Source: DSWT01 sp035373625 (GTDB lineage Bacteria; Chloroflexota; Anaerolineae; B4-G1; SLSP01). From it: 64,000 bases of DNA. The stretch's first letter is position 1, and the number at the start of each line of letters is the position of its first letter. This document shows, piece after piece, positions 15,710 through 24,158 of the stretch. The translations under genes and the position numbers were made by a program. The DNA is taken from contig DAOSNS010000003.1 of assembly GCA_035373625.1 (NCBI GenBank), forward strand, positions 1-64,000, read 5' to 3'. The notes beneath the pieces were generated by a model, which made no database searches, was not told where the DNA came from, and saw only the letters and a list, made by a program, of their open reading frames with translations.

Positions 15710-17365
15710 ATGCGCAGTGATAGTGCCAAAAGTGGTTTCGAGCGCGCCCCGCATCGCAGCTTGTTCTACGCGACGGGACTGACGCCGCAGGAATTGGAAC
15801 GCCCGATCATCGGGATCGTCAACTCGTTCAACGAGATTGTGCCGGGGCACGTACATCTCAACCAGATTGCCGCCGCGGTGAAGGCTGGGGTGCGCATGGC
15901 CGGGGGGACGCCGCTGGAGTTCAACGTCATCGGCGTATGCGATGGGATTGCGATGGGGCATATCGGGATGAACTACTCGCTGCCCACCCGCGAGTTGATT
16001 GCCGATTCGGTCGAGTCTATGGTGGAGGGGCACGCCTTCGATGGTCTGGTCTTCATCCCCAATTGCGACAAGATCATTCCGGGGATGCTGATGGCCGCCG
16101 GGCGGCTCAACATCCCTTCGATCTTCGTCAGCGGCGGGCCGATGCTGGCCGGACGTTACGAAGGGGAAGACATTGACCTCAAGACGCTCTTTGAGGCTGT
16201 CGGGAAGTACAAGGCCGGCAAGCTGACCGACGCCGAACTGTGCGACCTGGAAATGGCGGCCTGCCCCGGCTGTGGTTCCTGCGCCGGGATGTTCACCGCA
16301 AACACGATGAACTGCCTCACCGAGGCGCTTGGCATGGGACTGCCCGGCAACGGGACGATTCCGGCGGTCAGTGCGGCACGCTTGCGTTTGGCGAAGCGGG
16401 CCGGCATGCAGATCATGGCGCTGCTGAAAGCCAACCTCCGTCCGCGCGACATTATGACCCAGGCAGCCTTCGAGAATGCGATTGCGGTGGATATGGCGCT
16501 CGGCGGTTCGACAAATACGGTGTTACACCTACCCGCCATTGCCAATGACGCGGGTATCAAGTTGCCGTTGGAGACGTTCGATGTGATCAGCAGGCGCACG
16601 CCGTACCTCATCAAGCTCAGTCCGGCGGGACCGCATCATATCCAGGATTTGGACGAAGCCGGTGGCATCCCTGCGGTGATGGCAGAACTACGTGGCAAAG
16701 GCTGTCTCCAGGAGGACGTGCTCACCGTGACCGGCAAGACGGTAGCGGAAAACCTTGTTACGGCACGGCGGCGCACAGACGTACTGCGCCCGGCGGATGA
16801 TCCGTATAGCCCGGAAGGCGGCATCGCCATCCTGCGCGGTAACCTCGCGCCCGACGGCGCGGTGGTCAAGGCAGCGGCGGTTGGTCCGGAGATGGCGCAT
16901 CATCGTGGCCCGGCGCGCGTCTTCGATGGCGAAGAGGCGGCGATGGAAGCGATCCTCGGCGGGCGGATTCATTCGGGCGATGTATTGGTCATTCGTTACG
17001 AAGGGCCACGCGGCGGCCCGGGGATGCGCGAGATGCTCATGCCCACCTCGGCGCTTTCCGGCATGGGGCTGGATGCGACCGTGGCACTCATCACCGACGG
17101 ACGGTTTTCCGGCGCAACGCGCGGCGCGGCGCTGGGGCACGTTTCACCGGAGGCGGCGAGCGGCGGCCTTATCGGATTGGTCCACGAGGGCGACGAAATC
17201 GAGATTGATATCCCTAACCGCACGCTGACGCTGCATGTCCCCGACGCCGAAATTGCCCGGCGACGCGCTAACTGGACACCCAATCCGCCCAAAATCCAGC
17301 ACGGCTGGCTGGCCCGCTACGCGCGAATGGTCACATCGGCCAGTGAAGGGGCGATCTTGAAGTAA
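15710..17365 (+). CDS. ilvD: Dihydroxy-acid dehydratase
   Basis: A 551-residue iron-sulfur dehydratase that converts 2,3-dihydroxy-isovalerate or -methylvalerate to the 2-oxo acid, shared by valine, leucine and isoleucine. Cluster and Mg ligands are visible in FIPNCDKIIPGML (about residue 122) and MAACPGCGSCAGMFTANTMN (about 180-200); the C-terminal catalytic Ser is in DGRFSGATRGAALGHVSPEA. ATG 15710 is used because AGGAGG lies at 15697-15702, inside the alternative longer frame beginning at 15692. Length fits the short (about 550) class. Confidence 0.96.
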   Translation: MRSDSAKSGFERAPHRSLFYATGLTPQELERPIIGIVNSFNEIVPGHVHLNQIAAAVKAGVRMAGGTPLEFNVIGVCDGIAMGHIGMNYSLPTRELIADSVESMVEGHAFDGLVFIPNCDKIIPGMLMAAGRLNIPSIFVSGGPMLAGRYEGEDIDLKTLFEAVGKYKAGKLTDAELCDLEMAACPGCGSCAGMFTANTMNCLTEALGMGLPGNGTIPAVSAARLRLAKRAGMQIMALLKANLRPRDIMTQAAFENAIAVDMALGGSTNTVLHLPAIANDAGIKLPLETFDVISRRTPYLIKLSPAGPHHIQDLDEAGGIPAVMAELRGKGCLQEDVLTVTGKTVAENLVTARRRTDVLRPADDPYSPEGGIAILRGNLAPDGAVVKAAAVGPEMAHHRGPARVFDGEEAAMEAILGGRIHSGDVLVIRYEGPRGGPGMREMLMPTSALSGMGLDATVALITDGRFSGATRGAALGHVSPEAASGGLIGLVHEGDEIEIDIPNRTLTLHVPDAEIARRRANWTPNPPKIQHGWLARYARMVTSASEGAILK

Positions 17366-17384
17366 CGCCGGTGGAAATTTTATC

Positions 17385-17411
17385 AGCAGATTGAGCAGAT
17401 TAAGCAGATTT
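17385..17411. repeat. AGCAGATTN tandem repeat between ilvD and ilvE
   Basis: Three tandem 9-nt units of AGCAGATT plus one variable base. A related GCGGATT-type tract lies at 54418-54446. It is part of the general habit of short tandem repeats in intercistronic gaps here. Confidence 0.7.
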
Positions 17412-17453
17412 TGAATGGTTTTCGACTTTCGACTATTTTCAGGAGGAGAGGTT

Positions 17454-18380
17454 ATGGCAGAGCAGAAAAGTGAGTTTATCTGGTTCAACGGGGAGTTTGT
17501 GCCCTGGGATGCGGCAAATGTGCATGTGACGGCCCACGTCCTGCATTACGGGTCCAGTGTTTTCGAGGGGATTCGCGCCTACGAAATCGGCGGCGCGCCC
17601 GCGATTTTCCGCCTGAGTGCGCACGTGGACCGGCTGTTCAATTCGTGCAAAATCTATCGGATGGACATCGGGTATACCAAAGAGGCTTTCGAGCAAGCGA
17701 TCATTGAGACGGTGAGGGTCAACAAGCTGAAGAGCTGTTACATCCGTCCTCTGGTGTTCCGTGGCTGCGGCGCTATTGGTGTCAATCCATTGCCTTGTTC
17801 GGTGGAGGCGGTGATCTTTGCCTTCGAGTGGGGAAAATACTTGGGGCCGGAAGCTATTGAGCAGGGTGTGGACGTCGGCGTCAGCTCCTGGCGGCGCATG
17901 GCGCCGGGTTCGTCGGTGGCCTCGGCGAAGATCGGGGGGCAGTATATCAACTCGCAGTTTATTCGTATGGAAGCCGCCGAACACGGTTATACGGAAGGTA
18001 TCGCCCTGGACATCAACGGTTACGTTAGCGAGGGCAGCGGTGAGAATATTTTTATCATCCGCGATGGCATTATCTACACACCCCCGCTCGCCAGCTCCAT
18101 TCTAGGGGGAATTACCCGGGATTCGGTAATAACATTGGCGCGTGATCTGGGTTATACGGTGAAGGAAGAGATGCTGCCGCGCGAGTTGCTGTACATTGCA
18201 GATGAGGTCTTTTTCACCGGCACTGCTGCCGAGATCACACCCATTCGCTCTATTGATCACATCACCATTGGCAATGGGTGCCGTGGCCCGATCACCGAGC
18301 GCCTGCAGGCGCAGTTTTTCGGTATCGTCTCCGGCGCGGTGCAGGATCGCCACGGCTGGTTGACACCCGTGGTTTTGTAG
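17454..18380 (+). CDS. ilvE: Branched-chain amino acid aminotransferase
   Basis: A 308-residue class IV PLP aminotransferase carrying out the final transamination to Leu, Ile and Val. The PLP lysine is K159 in VASAKIGGQYINS; FNGEFVPWDAANVHVTAHVLH and GSSVFEGIRAYE are the N-terminal family motifs, and TGTAAEITPIRSID is the C-terminal phosphate-binding segment. ATG 17454 follows AGGAGGAGAGGTT; the frame is open back to 17415 without a binding site. It lies 88 bases after ilvD. Confidence 0.96.
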   Translation: MAEQKSEFIWFNGEFVPWDAANVHVTAHVLHYGSSVFEGIRAYEIGGAPAIFRLSAHVDRLFNSCKIYRMDIGYTKEAFEQAIIETVRVNKLKSCYIRPLVFRGCGAIGVNPLPCSVEAVIFAFEWGKYLGPEAIEQGVDVGVSSWRRMAPGSSVASAKIGGQYINSQFIRMEAAEHGYTEGIALDINGYVSEGSGENIFIIRDGIIYTPPLASSILGGITRDSVITLARDLGYTVKEEMLPRELLYIADEVFFTGTAAEITPIRSIDHITIGNGCRGPITERLQAQFFGIVSGAVQDRHGWLTPVVL

Positions 18381-18386
18381 TATAAT
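18360..18386 (+). promoter_or_regulatory. Possible internal promoter for the glutamate dehydrogenase gene
   Basis: Perfect TTGACA (18360-18365) and perfect TATAAT (18381-18386) occur at the very end of ilvE, 15 bases apart. The short spacer weakens the call, but both hexamers match consensus and the following gene starts 68 bases downstream. Confidence 0.5.
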
Positions 18387-18453
18387 GAGCAGCTAAATCT
18401 GGCGAGGGGGGCTTGCCGGATTGAGCTATCCCACACTGTAAGGAGGAGAGTAG

Positions 18454-19707
18454 ATGTCCACAGAAGAGTTGAACCCGTTTGTTATGGCGCAAAAGCAGTT
18501 GGACATGGCGGCTGAGATTATCCAGCTTGAGCCTGCCGTCCACGAATTGTTGCGCTGGCCCGTGCGCGAGTTGCACGTCACATTGCCGGTGAAGATGGAT
18601 GACGGTTCCACCGAGATTTTCCACGGCTTCCGGGTGCAATACAACGACTCACGCGGCCCGACTAAGGGCGGTTTGCGTTTTCATCCTCACGAAACCATTG
18701 ACACGGTGCGTGCCCTGGCGGCATGGATGACGTGGAAGACCGCCGTCATGGATTTACCATTGGGTGGCGGGAAGGGTGGCATTATCTGTAATCCCAAGGC
18801 TATGTCTCCCGCCGAGCTGGAACGCCTGAGCCGCGCCTATATCCGTCAAGTGGGGCGCATTCTTGGCGAGGATATGGATATTCCTGCGCCCGATGTCTAC
18901 ACGACGCCGCAGATCATGGCGTGGATGATGGACGAATACTCGGTGATGCGCGGGTACAATGTCCCTGGCATGATTACCGGCAAACCGTTGCCGCTGGGAG
19001 GCTCCGCCGGGCGTGGCGATGCGACGGCACGTGGTGGCATGTACTGCATCCGCGAGGCGGCGAAGCGACTGGGGATGCATACGCAGGGCGCGACGATGGC
19101 GGTTCAGGGCTTCGGCAACGCCGGGCAGTATGCAGCGTTGTTAGGGGAGTCCCTGCTGGGGATCAAAACGGTCGCTATTTCCGATTCGCAGGGCGGCATT
19201 TATAATCCCCGCGGGTTGGATGCTCGGGCCGTCATCGCGCACAAGAACGATACCGGTACGGTCATTAACTTCCCCGATGCGGACAATATCACCAACGCCG
19301 AATTGCTGGAGTTGAATGTGGATATCCTGACACCGGCAGCGTTGGAGAATCAGATCACCGGCGATAATGCCGGCCGCATCAAGGCCAAGATCGTGGCAGA
19401 ATTAGCCAACGGCCCGACGACGTTGGATGCCGACAAAATTCTCTACGAAAACGGCAGCTACGTTTTGCCCGATTTCCTGTGCAATGCCGGCGGCGTTACC
19501 GTCTCGTATTTCGAGCAGGTGCAGAATGCCTACGGCTACTACTGGAAAGAAGCGCAGGTGCATGAACTGCTCGACGAGAAAATGACGGCAGCCTATCATG
19601 CGGTCGCCGAGGCGGCGGATAAGTACCACGTGGATAATCGTATGGCGGCTTACGTGGTCGCGGTAGGGCGTGTCGCCGAGGCATGCAAGCTGCGCGGATG
19701 GGTGTAG
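18454..19707 (+). CDS. gdhA: Glu/Leu/Phe/Val dehydrogenase (glutamate dehydrogenase type)
   Basis: A 417-residue hexameric amino acid dehydrogenase of the archaeal/thermophile-type GDH length. Substrate-binding GPTKGGLRFHP, the catalytic lysine region KTAVMDLPLGGGKGGI and PAPDVYTTPQIMAWMMDEY are present, then the Rossmann motif VQGFGNAGQYAALL. It interconverts glutamate and 2-oxoglutarate plus ammonia and would supply the amino donor for IlvE; a branched-chain preference cannot be excluded. AAGGAGGAGAGTAG precedes ATG 18454. It ends the rightward region, facing the RpiR genes. Confidence 0.9.
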   Translation: MSTEELNPFVMAQKQLDMAAEIIQLEPAVHELLRWPVRELHVTLPVKMDDGSTEIFHGFRVQYNDSRGPTKGGLRFHPHETIDTVRALAAWMTWKTAVMDLPLGGGKGGIICNPKAMSPAELERLSRAYIRQVGRILGEDMDIPAPDVYTTPQIMAWMMDEYSVMRGYNVPGMITGKPLPLGGSAGRGDATARGGMYCIREAAKRLGMHTQGATMAVQGFGNAGQYAALLGESLLGIKTVAISDSQGGIYNPRGLDARAVIAHKNDTGTVINFPDADNITNAELLELNVDILTPAALENQITGDNAGRIKAKIVAELANGPTTLDADKILYENGSYVLPDFLCNAGGVTVSYFEQVQNAYGYYWKEAQVHELLDEKMTAAYHAVAEAADKYHVDNRMAAYVVAVGRVAEACKLRGWV

Positions 19708-19744
19708 TTCGCGGAATACAGGAGTTACACGGTTCGTTGCTTTG

Positions 19745-19805
19745 GACAGGATTTACAGGATGAGGAAGCTATCACAAAGCCTTCCTCAATCCTGTTTATC
19801 CTGTC
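19745..19805. repeat. ACAGGAT-type inverted repeat, convergent-gene hairpin
   Basis: GACAGGATTTACAGGAT plus GAGGAAG (19745-19768) pairs with CTTCCTC and ATCCTGTTTATCCTGTC (19781-19805). The 23-bp imperfect palindrome lies between two convergent genes and could end transcription from both sides, although T-runs are weak. ACAGGATT-type repeats are widespread in bacteria. Confidence 0.75.
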
Positions 19806-19833
19806 AGAAGAATAAAACGCACGGGGTAAAAGC

Positions 19834-20691
19834 TTACTGCGTTTTGACCGGCGGCGTCTCAGCTCTGAGGGCACGCAGCACGCCGAGGTTCTCAAAAGTC
19901 TCAATTGCAACCCCCATGGCCTGTTCTGGCCGCAATCCACAAAGCGCCTCCCAGATCAAACCGATCAATGCCAGCGGAATTGCAAAGCTGACCAACCCCG
20001 ATGGGGTTTTGATCGGCGTTACCAGGGCGATTTCGGCTTCACGCGCCGGTAACGTGGTTCCATAACTGGTGAGACAGATCGTCTTCAGACCCTTCTGACG
20101 TGCCAGTTTGATGACATGGCCGGTATCCGGGCTGACATCGGCAATGGCAAAGGCAAACAAGACTTCGTCGGGTTGCATATTCTCCAGGACCATCGCCGAT
20201 TCTGTGAGGGTGGGTTCAAATGCTGTAGCCTGGATGCCGATATAGCGCAGTTCCCTGCTGAGCACTTCTGCCAGGTTGTAGCTGATGGATTCGCCGGTAA
20301 GCCATACCCGTGATGCCTGGTTTAACACTTTGACGGCTTGCGCCAGGGTCGGCGTCTCGGTGGCGAAATATTGTTGCAGTTGTTGATCCATGTTCTGATA
20401 GAGTGTGCGGATAAGCTCTTCCTCTGATGAAGCCTCCTCACCGCGCTGATAGGTGTGGGTGAGTTGATTTTGAACATACTGCTTGATTTCACGCACGAGG
20501 TCTCGATAACCCGGATATCCGATCTCTTGGGAAAAGCGGACAACCGTCGCTTGATCTACCTGAGTGCGCCGTGCCAGTTCGTTGGTGGTAAGAAAGGCTG
20601 CTTCGATGGTGTGGTTGATGATAAAATCGGCAAGTCTGCGATAGCCGGGTGTCAATTTATCATACTTTTCCCGGATACGTGTTTGAAACAT
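19834..20691 (-). CDS. RpiR-family transcriptional regulator with SIS domain (paralogue 1)
   Basis: A 285-residue regulator: N-terminal HTH_6 (residues 1-75; LTPGYRRLADFIINH, LARRTQVDQATVVRFSQEIG) and a C-terminal sugar-phosphate-binding SIS domain (about 110-250; VWLTGESISYNLAEVLSREL, LARQKGLKTICLTSYG). RpiR proteins sense phosphosugars and usually repress sugar catabolic genes. AGGAGAAAGACA precedes ATG 20691. It lies 225 bases downstream of a closely similar paralogue in the same direction. Target genes are not evident here. Confidence 0.92.
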   Translation of the reverse strand: MFQTRIREKYDKLTPGYRRLADFIINHTIEAAFLTTNELARRTQVDQATVVRFSQEIGYPGYRDLVREIKQYVQNQLTHTYQRGEEASSEEELIRTLYQNMDQQLQQYFATETPTLAQAVKVLNQASRVWLTGESISYNLAEVLSRELRYIGIQATAFEPTLTESAMVLENMQPDEVLFAFAIADVSPDTGHVIKLARQKGLKTICLTSYGTTLPAREAEIALVTPIKTPSGLVSFAIPLALIGLIWEALCGLRPEQAMGVAIETFENLGVLRALRAETPPVKTQ

Positions 20692-20781
20692 TGTCTTTCT
20701 CCTGTAGTGTCACTTGTGTTGACGCTTTTTCTCACCACAGTCGCCATGCTCCTGGGGAGTACCATAAAGCATAAAAATACC

Positions 20782-20861
20782 GGCTATTTTCAGACCAGAG
20801 AACACCGGGTTCGCCGAGATTCCTTAGCGCTCTCTGTGTTCTCTGGGGTTGAAAATAGGCC
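20782..20861. repeat. Long palindrome between the two RpiR genes
   Basis: GGCTATTTTCA (20782-20792) plus CCAGAGAACAC (20795-20805) pair with GTGTTCTCTGG (20836-20846) and TGAAAATAGGCC (20850-20861). The cruciform lies in the 225-bp gap; nearby GCGCCTCTGCGGCG adds a second small palindrome. It resembles the AGAGAACGC-type repeat also inside the 36043-36163 element and may be a MITE-like relic or terminator. Confidence 0.75.
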
Positions 20862-20916
20862 AGCGATACTCAACGGGGAGACTATCTCAGCGCCTCTGCG
20901 GCGAAAAACACCGCTG

Positions 20917-21813
20917 TTACTGCGGCAGGCTATCATCCCAGAGATCTTTAGGGGATGTAACCTCGTATTCCGGTGTTTCGGTCCGCAACTTGAGGAGTTG
21001 CTCCATATTGGCGCTGAAACTCGCTAACTTTTCCAGGGCTTCGGCGGAAGCGCGTTCTTTCGTCACCGCTTCCCAGATCAAGGCGATGACCTGCAGGAGG
21101 GTGCCGAAGGTAGGTATGCCGGTGGGGGTCTTGCTGGGCACGATGATCGTCAACGAGGATTCACGCGCCGGCAACGCCACGCCGGAATTGGTAATGGCGA
21201 TGGTTTTCACCCCTTTTTCGCGTGCCATGTGGACGGCGTAGCCGGTATCCAGACACGGCTCCACCCCCACGAGGGCAATGAGCACGTCATCAGGGTTCAT
21301 TTGAGGGAGGATGCTGGCGGTTTCCCCCATGCCCGGATGGAAGGCGCTGGCCGGGATGCTGTAGGTCTTGAATTTCTTGGCCAGGAAGACGGCCAGCTCG
21401 TAGCAGGTAAACTCACCGGTGATCCAGATGTGCGGCGCGGCCTTGATGGTTTCCACGGCCTGGATGACGTTGGGCAGGTCGGTCGTGACGAAGTGCTGCA
21501 TGTTCTGGGCCGCATTTTCTACGAGCGACTGCAGCAGTTCTTCCGTGGCCTGCGCTTCACCGGTTCGGCGGTAGGTGGATGTGACCTGATCCCGCACATA
21601 ATGCTTGATCTCGCGGGATAGCTCGCGGTAGCCGGAATAATTCAGCTCCTGAGCAAAGCGCACCACAGTTGCCGGATCAACACCCACGCGGCGTGAAAGT
21701 TCGGTCGCCGTAAGGAAGGCAGCGTCCAGGGTGCTGTTCATGATGAAATCTGCCAGTTTTCTAAAGCCGGGGGTCAGGTTTTCGTAGTTCTCACGAATGC
21801 GATCTTGGAACAT
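20917..21813 (-). CDS. RpiR-family transcriptional regulator with SIS domain (paralogue 2)
   Basis: A 298-residue paralogue of the neighbouring regulator, alignable from the first residue (MFQDRIRENYENLTPGFRKL against MFQTRIREKYDKLTPGYRRL). HTH_6 spans about residues 1-75 (LSRRVGVDPATVVRFAQEL) and the SIS domain about 110-255 (IWITGEFTCYELAVFLAKKF, HMAREKGVKTIAITNSG). It has a longer C-terminal tail (to DLWDDSLPQ). AAGGAGAAAACC precedes ATG 21813. The pair clearly arose by tandem duplication and differs in the ligand loop region, suggesting different sugar phosphates. Confidence 0.92.
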   Translation of the reverse strand: MFQDRIRENYENLTPGFRKLADFIMNSTLDAAFLTATELSRRVGVDPATVVRFAQELNYSGYRELSREIKHYVRDQVTSTYRRTGEAQATEELLQSLVENAAQNMQHFVTTDLPNVIQAVETIKAAPHIWITGEFTCYELAVFLAKKFKTYSIPASAFHPGMGETASILPQMNPDDVLIALVGVEPCLDTGYAVHMAREKGVKTIAITNSGVALPARESSLTIIVPSKTPTGIPTFGTLLQVIALIWEAVTKERASAEALEKLASFSANMEQLLKLRTETPEYEVTSPKDLWDDSLPQ

Positions 21814-22079
21814 GGTTTTCTCCTTAATTAAGTTAAGTTAGATATAGAACAACCAACTCCTGATACAGACTTGACAATCGGTGGCTTTTATGTCCTAATG
21901 ATAGCTGGTTTACAGTTCAGGCACGTCATTGAAAGGACTTTGATGTGGCTTATATATACCAGTTATCTGCACCACATTTTGTATGTAGCCATTATAACAT
22001 GTGTAAAAGGAAAGGTCAAGTATTCTATGACAATCAACATAAATACGTGTAAAATGTCATATCTTGAATTTGGAGGGGC
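21814..22079. other. 266-bp intergenic region between divergent rpiR and lipoprotein genes
   Basis: AT-rich spacer holding the start regions of two divergent genes. A TTGACA is present at 21871-21876 but without a convincing -10 at normal distance; TATAAC near 21993 and GTAAAAT near 22048 are weak -10 candidates for the rightward gene. No RNA gene or repeat recognised. Confidence 0.4.
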
Positions 22080-22619
22080 ATGATGCGCCGTTTGTGGATC
22101 TTACCCGTGATGTTGATATGGGGGGGTTGGCTGTCGGCATGCGCAGGACAGGCCCCCGTGGCCATTGTTGCGACGCCGACGCCGCAAATTCTCTCGCAAT
22201 GGGCTGTCGCGGCCGAGGCCAGCTCGCAATTCGCCTATCCCGATTGGGGGGTGAACCGGGCAACCGGCGCGCCTGAAATTCAGGCGTGTAAGGATGATTC
22301 GCGGGCATGGTCTTCTGCGCTTGGCAGTGGGGTGGAATGGCTGCGGCTGACGTATCCCCGCCCGGTTTATGCGACCGAGGTGCGCATTTATCAGACTTTT
22401 GGACGTGGCGCGATCTCGCGCGTTTCACTCATTGATGAAACCGGAACGGCGCAGCGCGTTTGGGAAGGGACCGACACTACCGAACCCTGTCCTGGTACCC
22501 TGGTTGTCTCGGTGCCGCAGACGAGCGTGCGCATTGTCGGCGTTCTCATTGATCTCGATGAGTCGCGGACGGGGTTCTGGAACCAGATTGACGCCGTGGA
22601 ATTGATCGGCGTGCGTTAG
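22080..22619 (+). CDS. Lipoprotein with galactose-binding-like (F5/8 type C-like) domain
   Basis: A 179-residue exported protein. The signal peptide (MRRLWILPVMLIWGGW) ends in a lipobox LSAC with the lipidated Cys near residue 21. The mature part has the features of a discoidin/F5/8-type-C beta-sandwich: SQFAYPDWGVNRATGAPE, VEWLRLTYPRPVYATEVRIY, then SVRIVGVLIDLDE and FWNQIDAVELIGV. Such domains bind glycans or surfaces. GGAGGGG precedes the tandem ATGs at 22080 and 22083. It converges on the DprA-like gene, overlapping its stop region by four bases. Confidence 0.85.
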   Translation: MMRRLWILPVMLIWGGWLSACAGQAPVAIVATPTPQILSQWAVAAEASSQFAYPDWGVNRATGAPEIQACKDDSRAWSSALGSGVEWLRLTYPRPVYATEVRIYQTFGRGAISRVSLIDETGTAQRVWEGTDTTEPCPGTLVVSVPQTSVRIVGVLIDLDESRTGFWNQIDAVELIGVR

Positions 22620-23569
22620 ACACCCAAAAGGCGTTTCTTGAGGACTTCGGGGACTCGTCCGCCCTTTTCGAGCACGCGCAGGGCTTCCTCAGGGGTGGGG
22701 GGCGGAGCATCATAGAGCGGTTCTGCTGCGGGTTGTGACGTTGGCGTCGGAGGGAGGGGGATTTCCGTCAGCCATGTGAGCGCCTCGACGGCGCTTTCGG
22801 CCACGGGGATACCGTGCGGCGCCCGTGATACGGCGGTGGCCGTGAGTAGGAGGGTGCCGGCTGCGGCGGCAGGATCGTCGGGCAAAGTGGCAGCGTGTGT
22901 ATGGACCCGCCGCAAGGCTGCGCTCGCGGCAACCTGTTGCAAGACTTCGTTGAGGGCCGGGGTGGCGCGTGTAGAAGGCGGTAGGGGGCTGAGGATGAGC
23001 AACCGCCCGGCCTGTAGGAACGCCTGTTCACGCTCCGACGGCATGAGCTGTGCGAGACCCTCACGGGCGAACAACAGCGCCTCACCTTCGCTGATTGCCA
23101 TTTCTTCCAACAGCAACTCCGCCTGTGGACTTTCTCGGAATGTCGCCGGCAACAGGTTTTCGCCCAGGAGCAGGCTCACCGTTTCTTGCAGCAACTCCCG
23201 GGTCGCGGCATCGAGCGGGCCGGGCACCAGGTAGATGATGGGCCGCAGCAACAGGCTTGCTTCACCGGTGTAGAAGAGCAGTGCCGGGCGCAGCTTGAGG
23301 GGCAGATGATGCAGTCCGAGTGGATAGAGGGGTTCGTTCCAGCGTACCGCATGCACGTCGGGCAACTCGTGAGGGGGACGCAGTCTGATGGCTTCGTCGG
23401 GGGTCAACCCTGACATATCCGCCTGTGCCGGTAGTCGCTCCAGCACACTGCTCAGCGTCAAGCCGTGCTGCTCCCACTCGGTCAGCAGCGTTTTGGCGCG
23501 CTGGGGCGTCAGGCCGGCGTTGAACAAAAACCAGGCCCATAGTCGCGTTTCGTTATCCGTTGGATTCAT
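22616..23569 (-). CDS. Divergent DprA/Smf-like protein
   Basis: A 317-residue protein that resembles DNA-processing protein DprA in outline: an N-terminal helical SAM/HhH-like part (FNAGLTPQRAKTLLTEWEQHG), then VRWNEPLYPLGLHHLPLKLRP and ALLFYTGEASLL, the DprA YP-L--L---P-LL-Y-G motif, and a Rossmann-like core. The typical DprA glycine-rich SGLARGID DNA-binding loop is missing, replaced by LVPGPLDAATRELLQE. The C-terminal tail is Pro-rich. It may be a degenerate relative with changed function. Its start overlaps the end of dtd by 17 bases, so the two are translated together. Confidence 0.6.
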   Translation of the reverse strand: MNPTDNETRLWAWFLFNAGLTPQRAKTLLTEWEQHGLTLSSVLERLPAQADMSGLTPDEAIRLRPPHELPDVHAVRWNEPLYPLGLHHLPLKLRPALLFYTGEASLLLRPIIYLVPGPLDAATRELLQETVSLLLGENLLPATFRESPQAELLLEEMAISEGEALLFAREGLAQLMPSEREQAFLQAGRLLILSPLPPSTRATPALNEVLQQVAASAALRRVHTHAATLPDDPAAAAGTLLLTATAVSRAPHGIPVAESAVEALTWLTEIPLPPTPTSQPAAEPLYDAPPPTPEEALRVLEKGGRVPEVLKKRLLGV

Positions 23570-24020
23570 GGAGTTCCCCGGCCTCTTTTTCCAGGATGAT
23601 GGTCACCGGGCCGTCGTTGAGCAGGCTGACCTGCATGTGGGCGCGAAAAACGCCGGTGGCTACCGGGATGCCTGTGGCCCGCAACGCCTCCACGTAGACA
23701 TTGACGAGCGCTTCGGCGATCTCCGGCGGCGCGGCTTTGGTAAATGAAGGCCGGAAGCCGCGTCGAATGTCGCCGTACAGCGTGAACTGCGAGACCACCA
23801 ACACGCTGCCGCCGATGGCCTGCACCGAGAGGTTCATCTTGCCTTCTGCATCGGCGAAGATGCGCAGGTTGGCGGTTTTGTGTGCCAGCCAGCGCGCTTC
23901 GTTTTCGGTATCGCCCTCGCCGGCGGCCAGCAGCACCAGCAGGCCCGGCCCAATCTCGCCGACGACAGCGCCGTCTACACTGACAGAGGCATAGGTAACA
24001 CGTTGGATAACTGCACGCAT
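23553..24020 (-). CDS. dtd: D-aminoacyl-tRNA deacylase
   Basis: A 155-residue deacylase that removes D-amino acids (and Gly from tRNA-Ala) wrongly loaded on tRNA. Both catalytic signatures are present: GGSVLVVSQFTLYGD (SQFTLY) and LLNDGPVTIILE (NDGPVT, close to the classical NxGP). Standard length. The promoter TTGACT/TATAAT lies directly upstream and the stop is overlapped by the DprA-like gene. Confidence 0.96.
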   Translation of the reverse strand: MRAVIQRVTYASVSVDGAVVGEIGPGLLVLLAAGEGDTENEARWLAHKTANLRIFADAEGKMNLSVQAIGGSVLVVSQFTLYGDIRRGFRPSFTKAAPPEIAEALVNVYVEALRATGIPVATGVFRAHMQVSLLNDGPVTIILEKEAGELHESNG

Positions 24021-24041
24021 AAGATTATCTTTTAACTCGGA

Positions 24042-24070
24042 ATTATAACCTATCTGCTCAAGCTAGTCAA
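24042..24070 (-). promoter_or_regulatory. Sigma70-type promoter of dtd
   Basis: On the minus strand TTGACT (complement of 24065-24070) and TATAAT (complement of 24042-24047) are 17 bases apart, giving a start about 13 bases before the dtd ATG region. The -35 abuts a dispersed palindromic repeat. Confidence 0.8.
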
Positions 24071-24073
24071 TGT

Positions 24074-24157
24074 TCAGGGCCTCATCATGCTTGCTCCGAT
24101 CTGGCGATCTGCTCGAAGCTAAATGAAGTTGCTGTAACGAGAATGATAAAGCCCTGA
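24074..24157. repeat. Dispersed CAGGGC/TTATCATTCT inverted-repeat element, short copy
   Basis: TCAGGGCCTCATCAT near 24074 and its imperfect inverse AATGATAAAGCCCTGA ending at 24157 bound an 84-bp element whose interior (AACTTCATTTAGCTTCGAGC on the minus strand) matches the larger element at 36164-36335. It fills the gap between acpS stop and the dtd promoter. Confidence 0.8.
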
Positions 24158-24158
24158 G

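Noticed and set aside
21871..21899. Promoter with perfect TTGACA for the lipoprotein gene
   Set aside because: No acceptable -10 hexamer at 16-18 bases and the ATG is 180 bases away.
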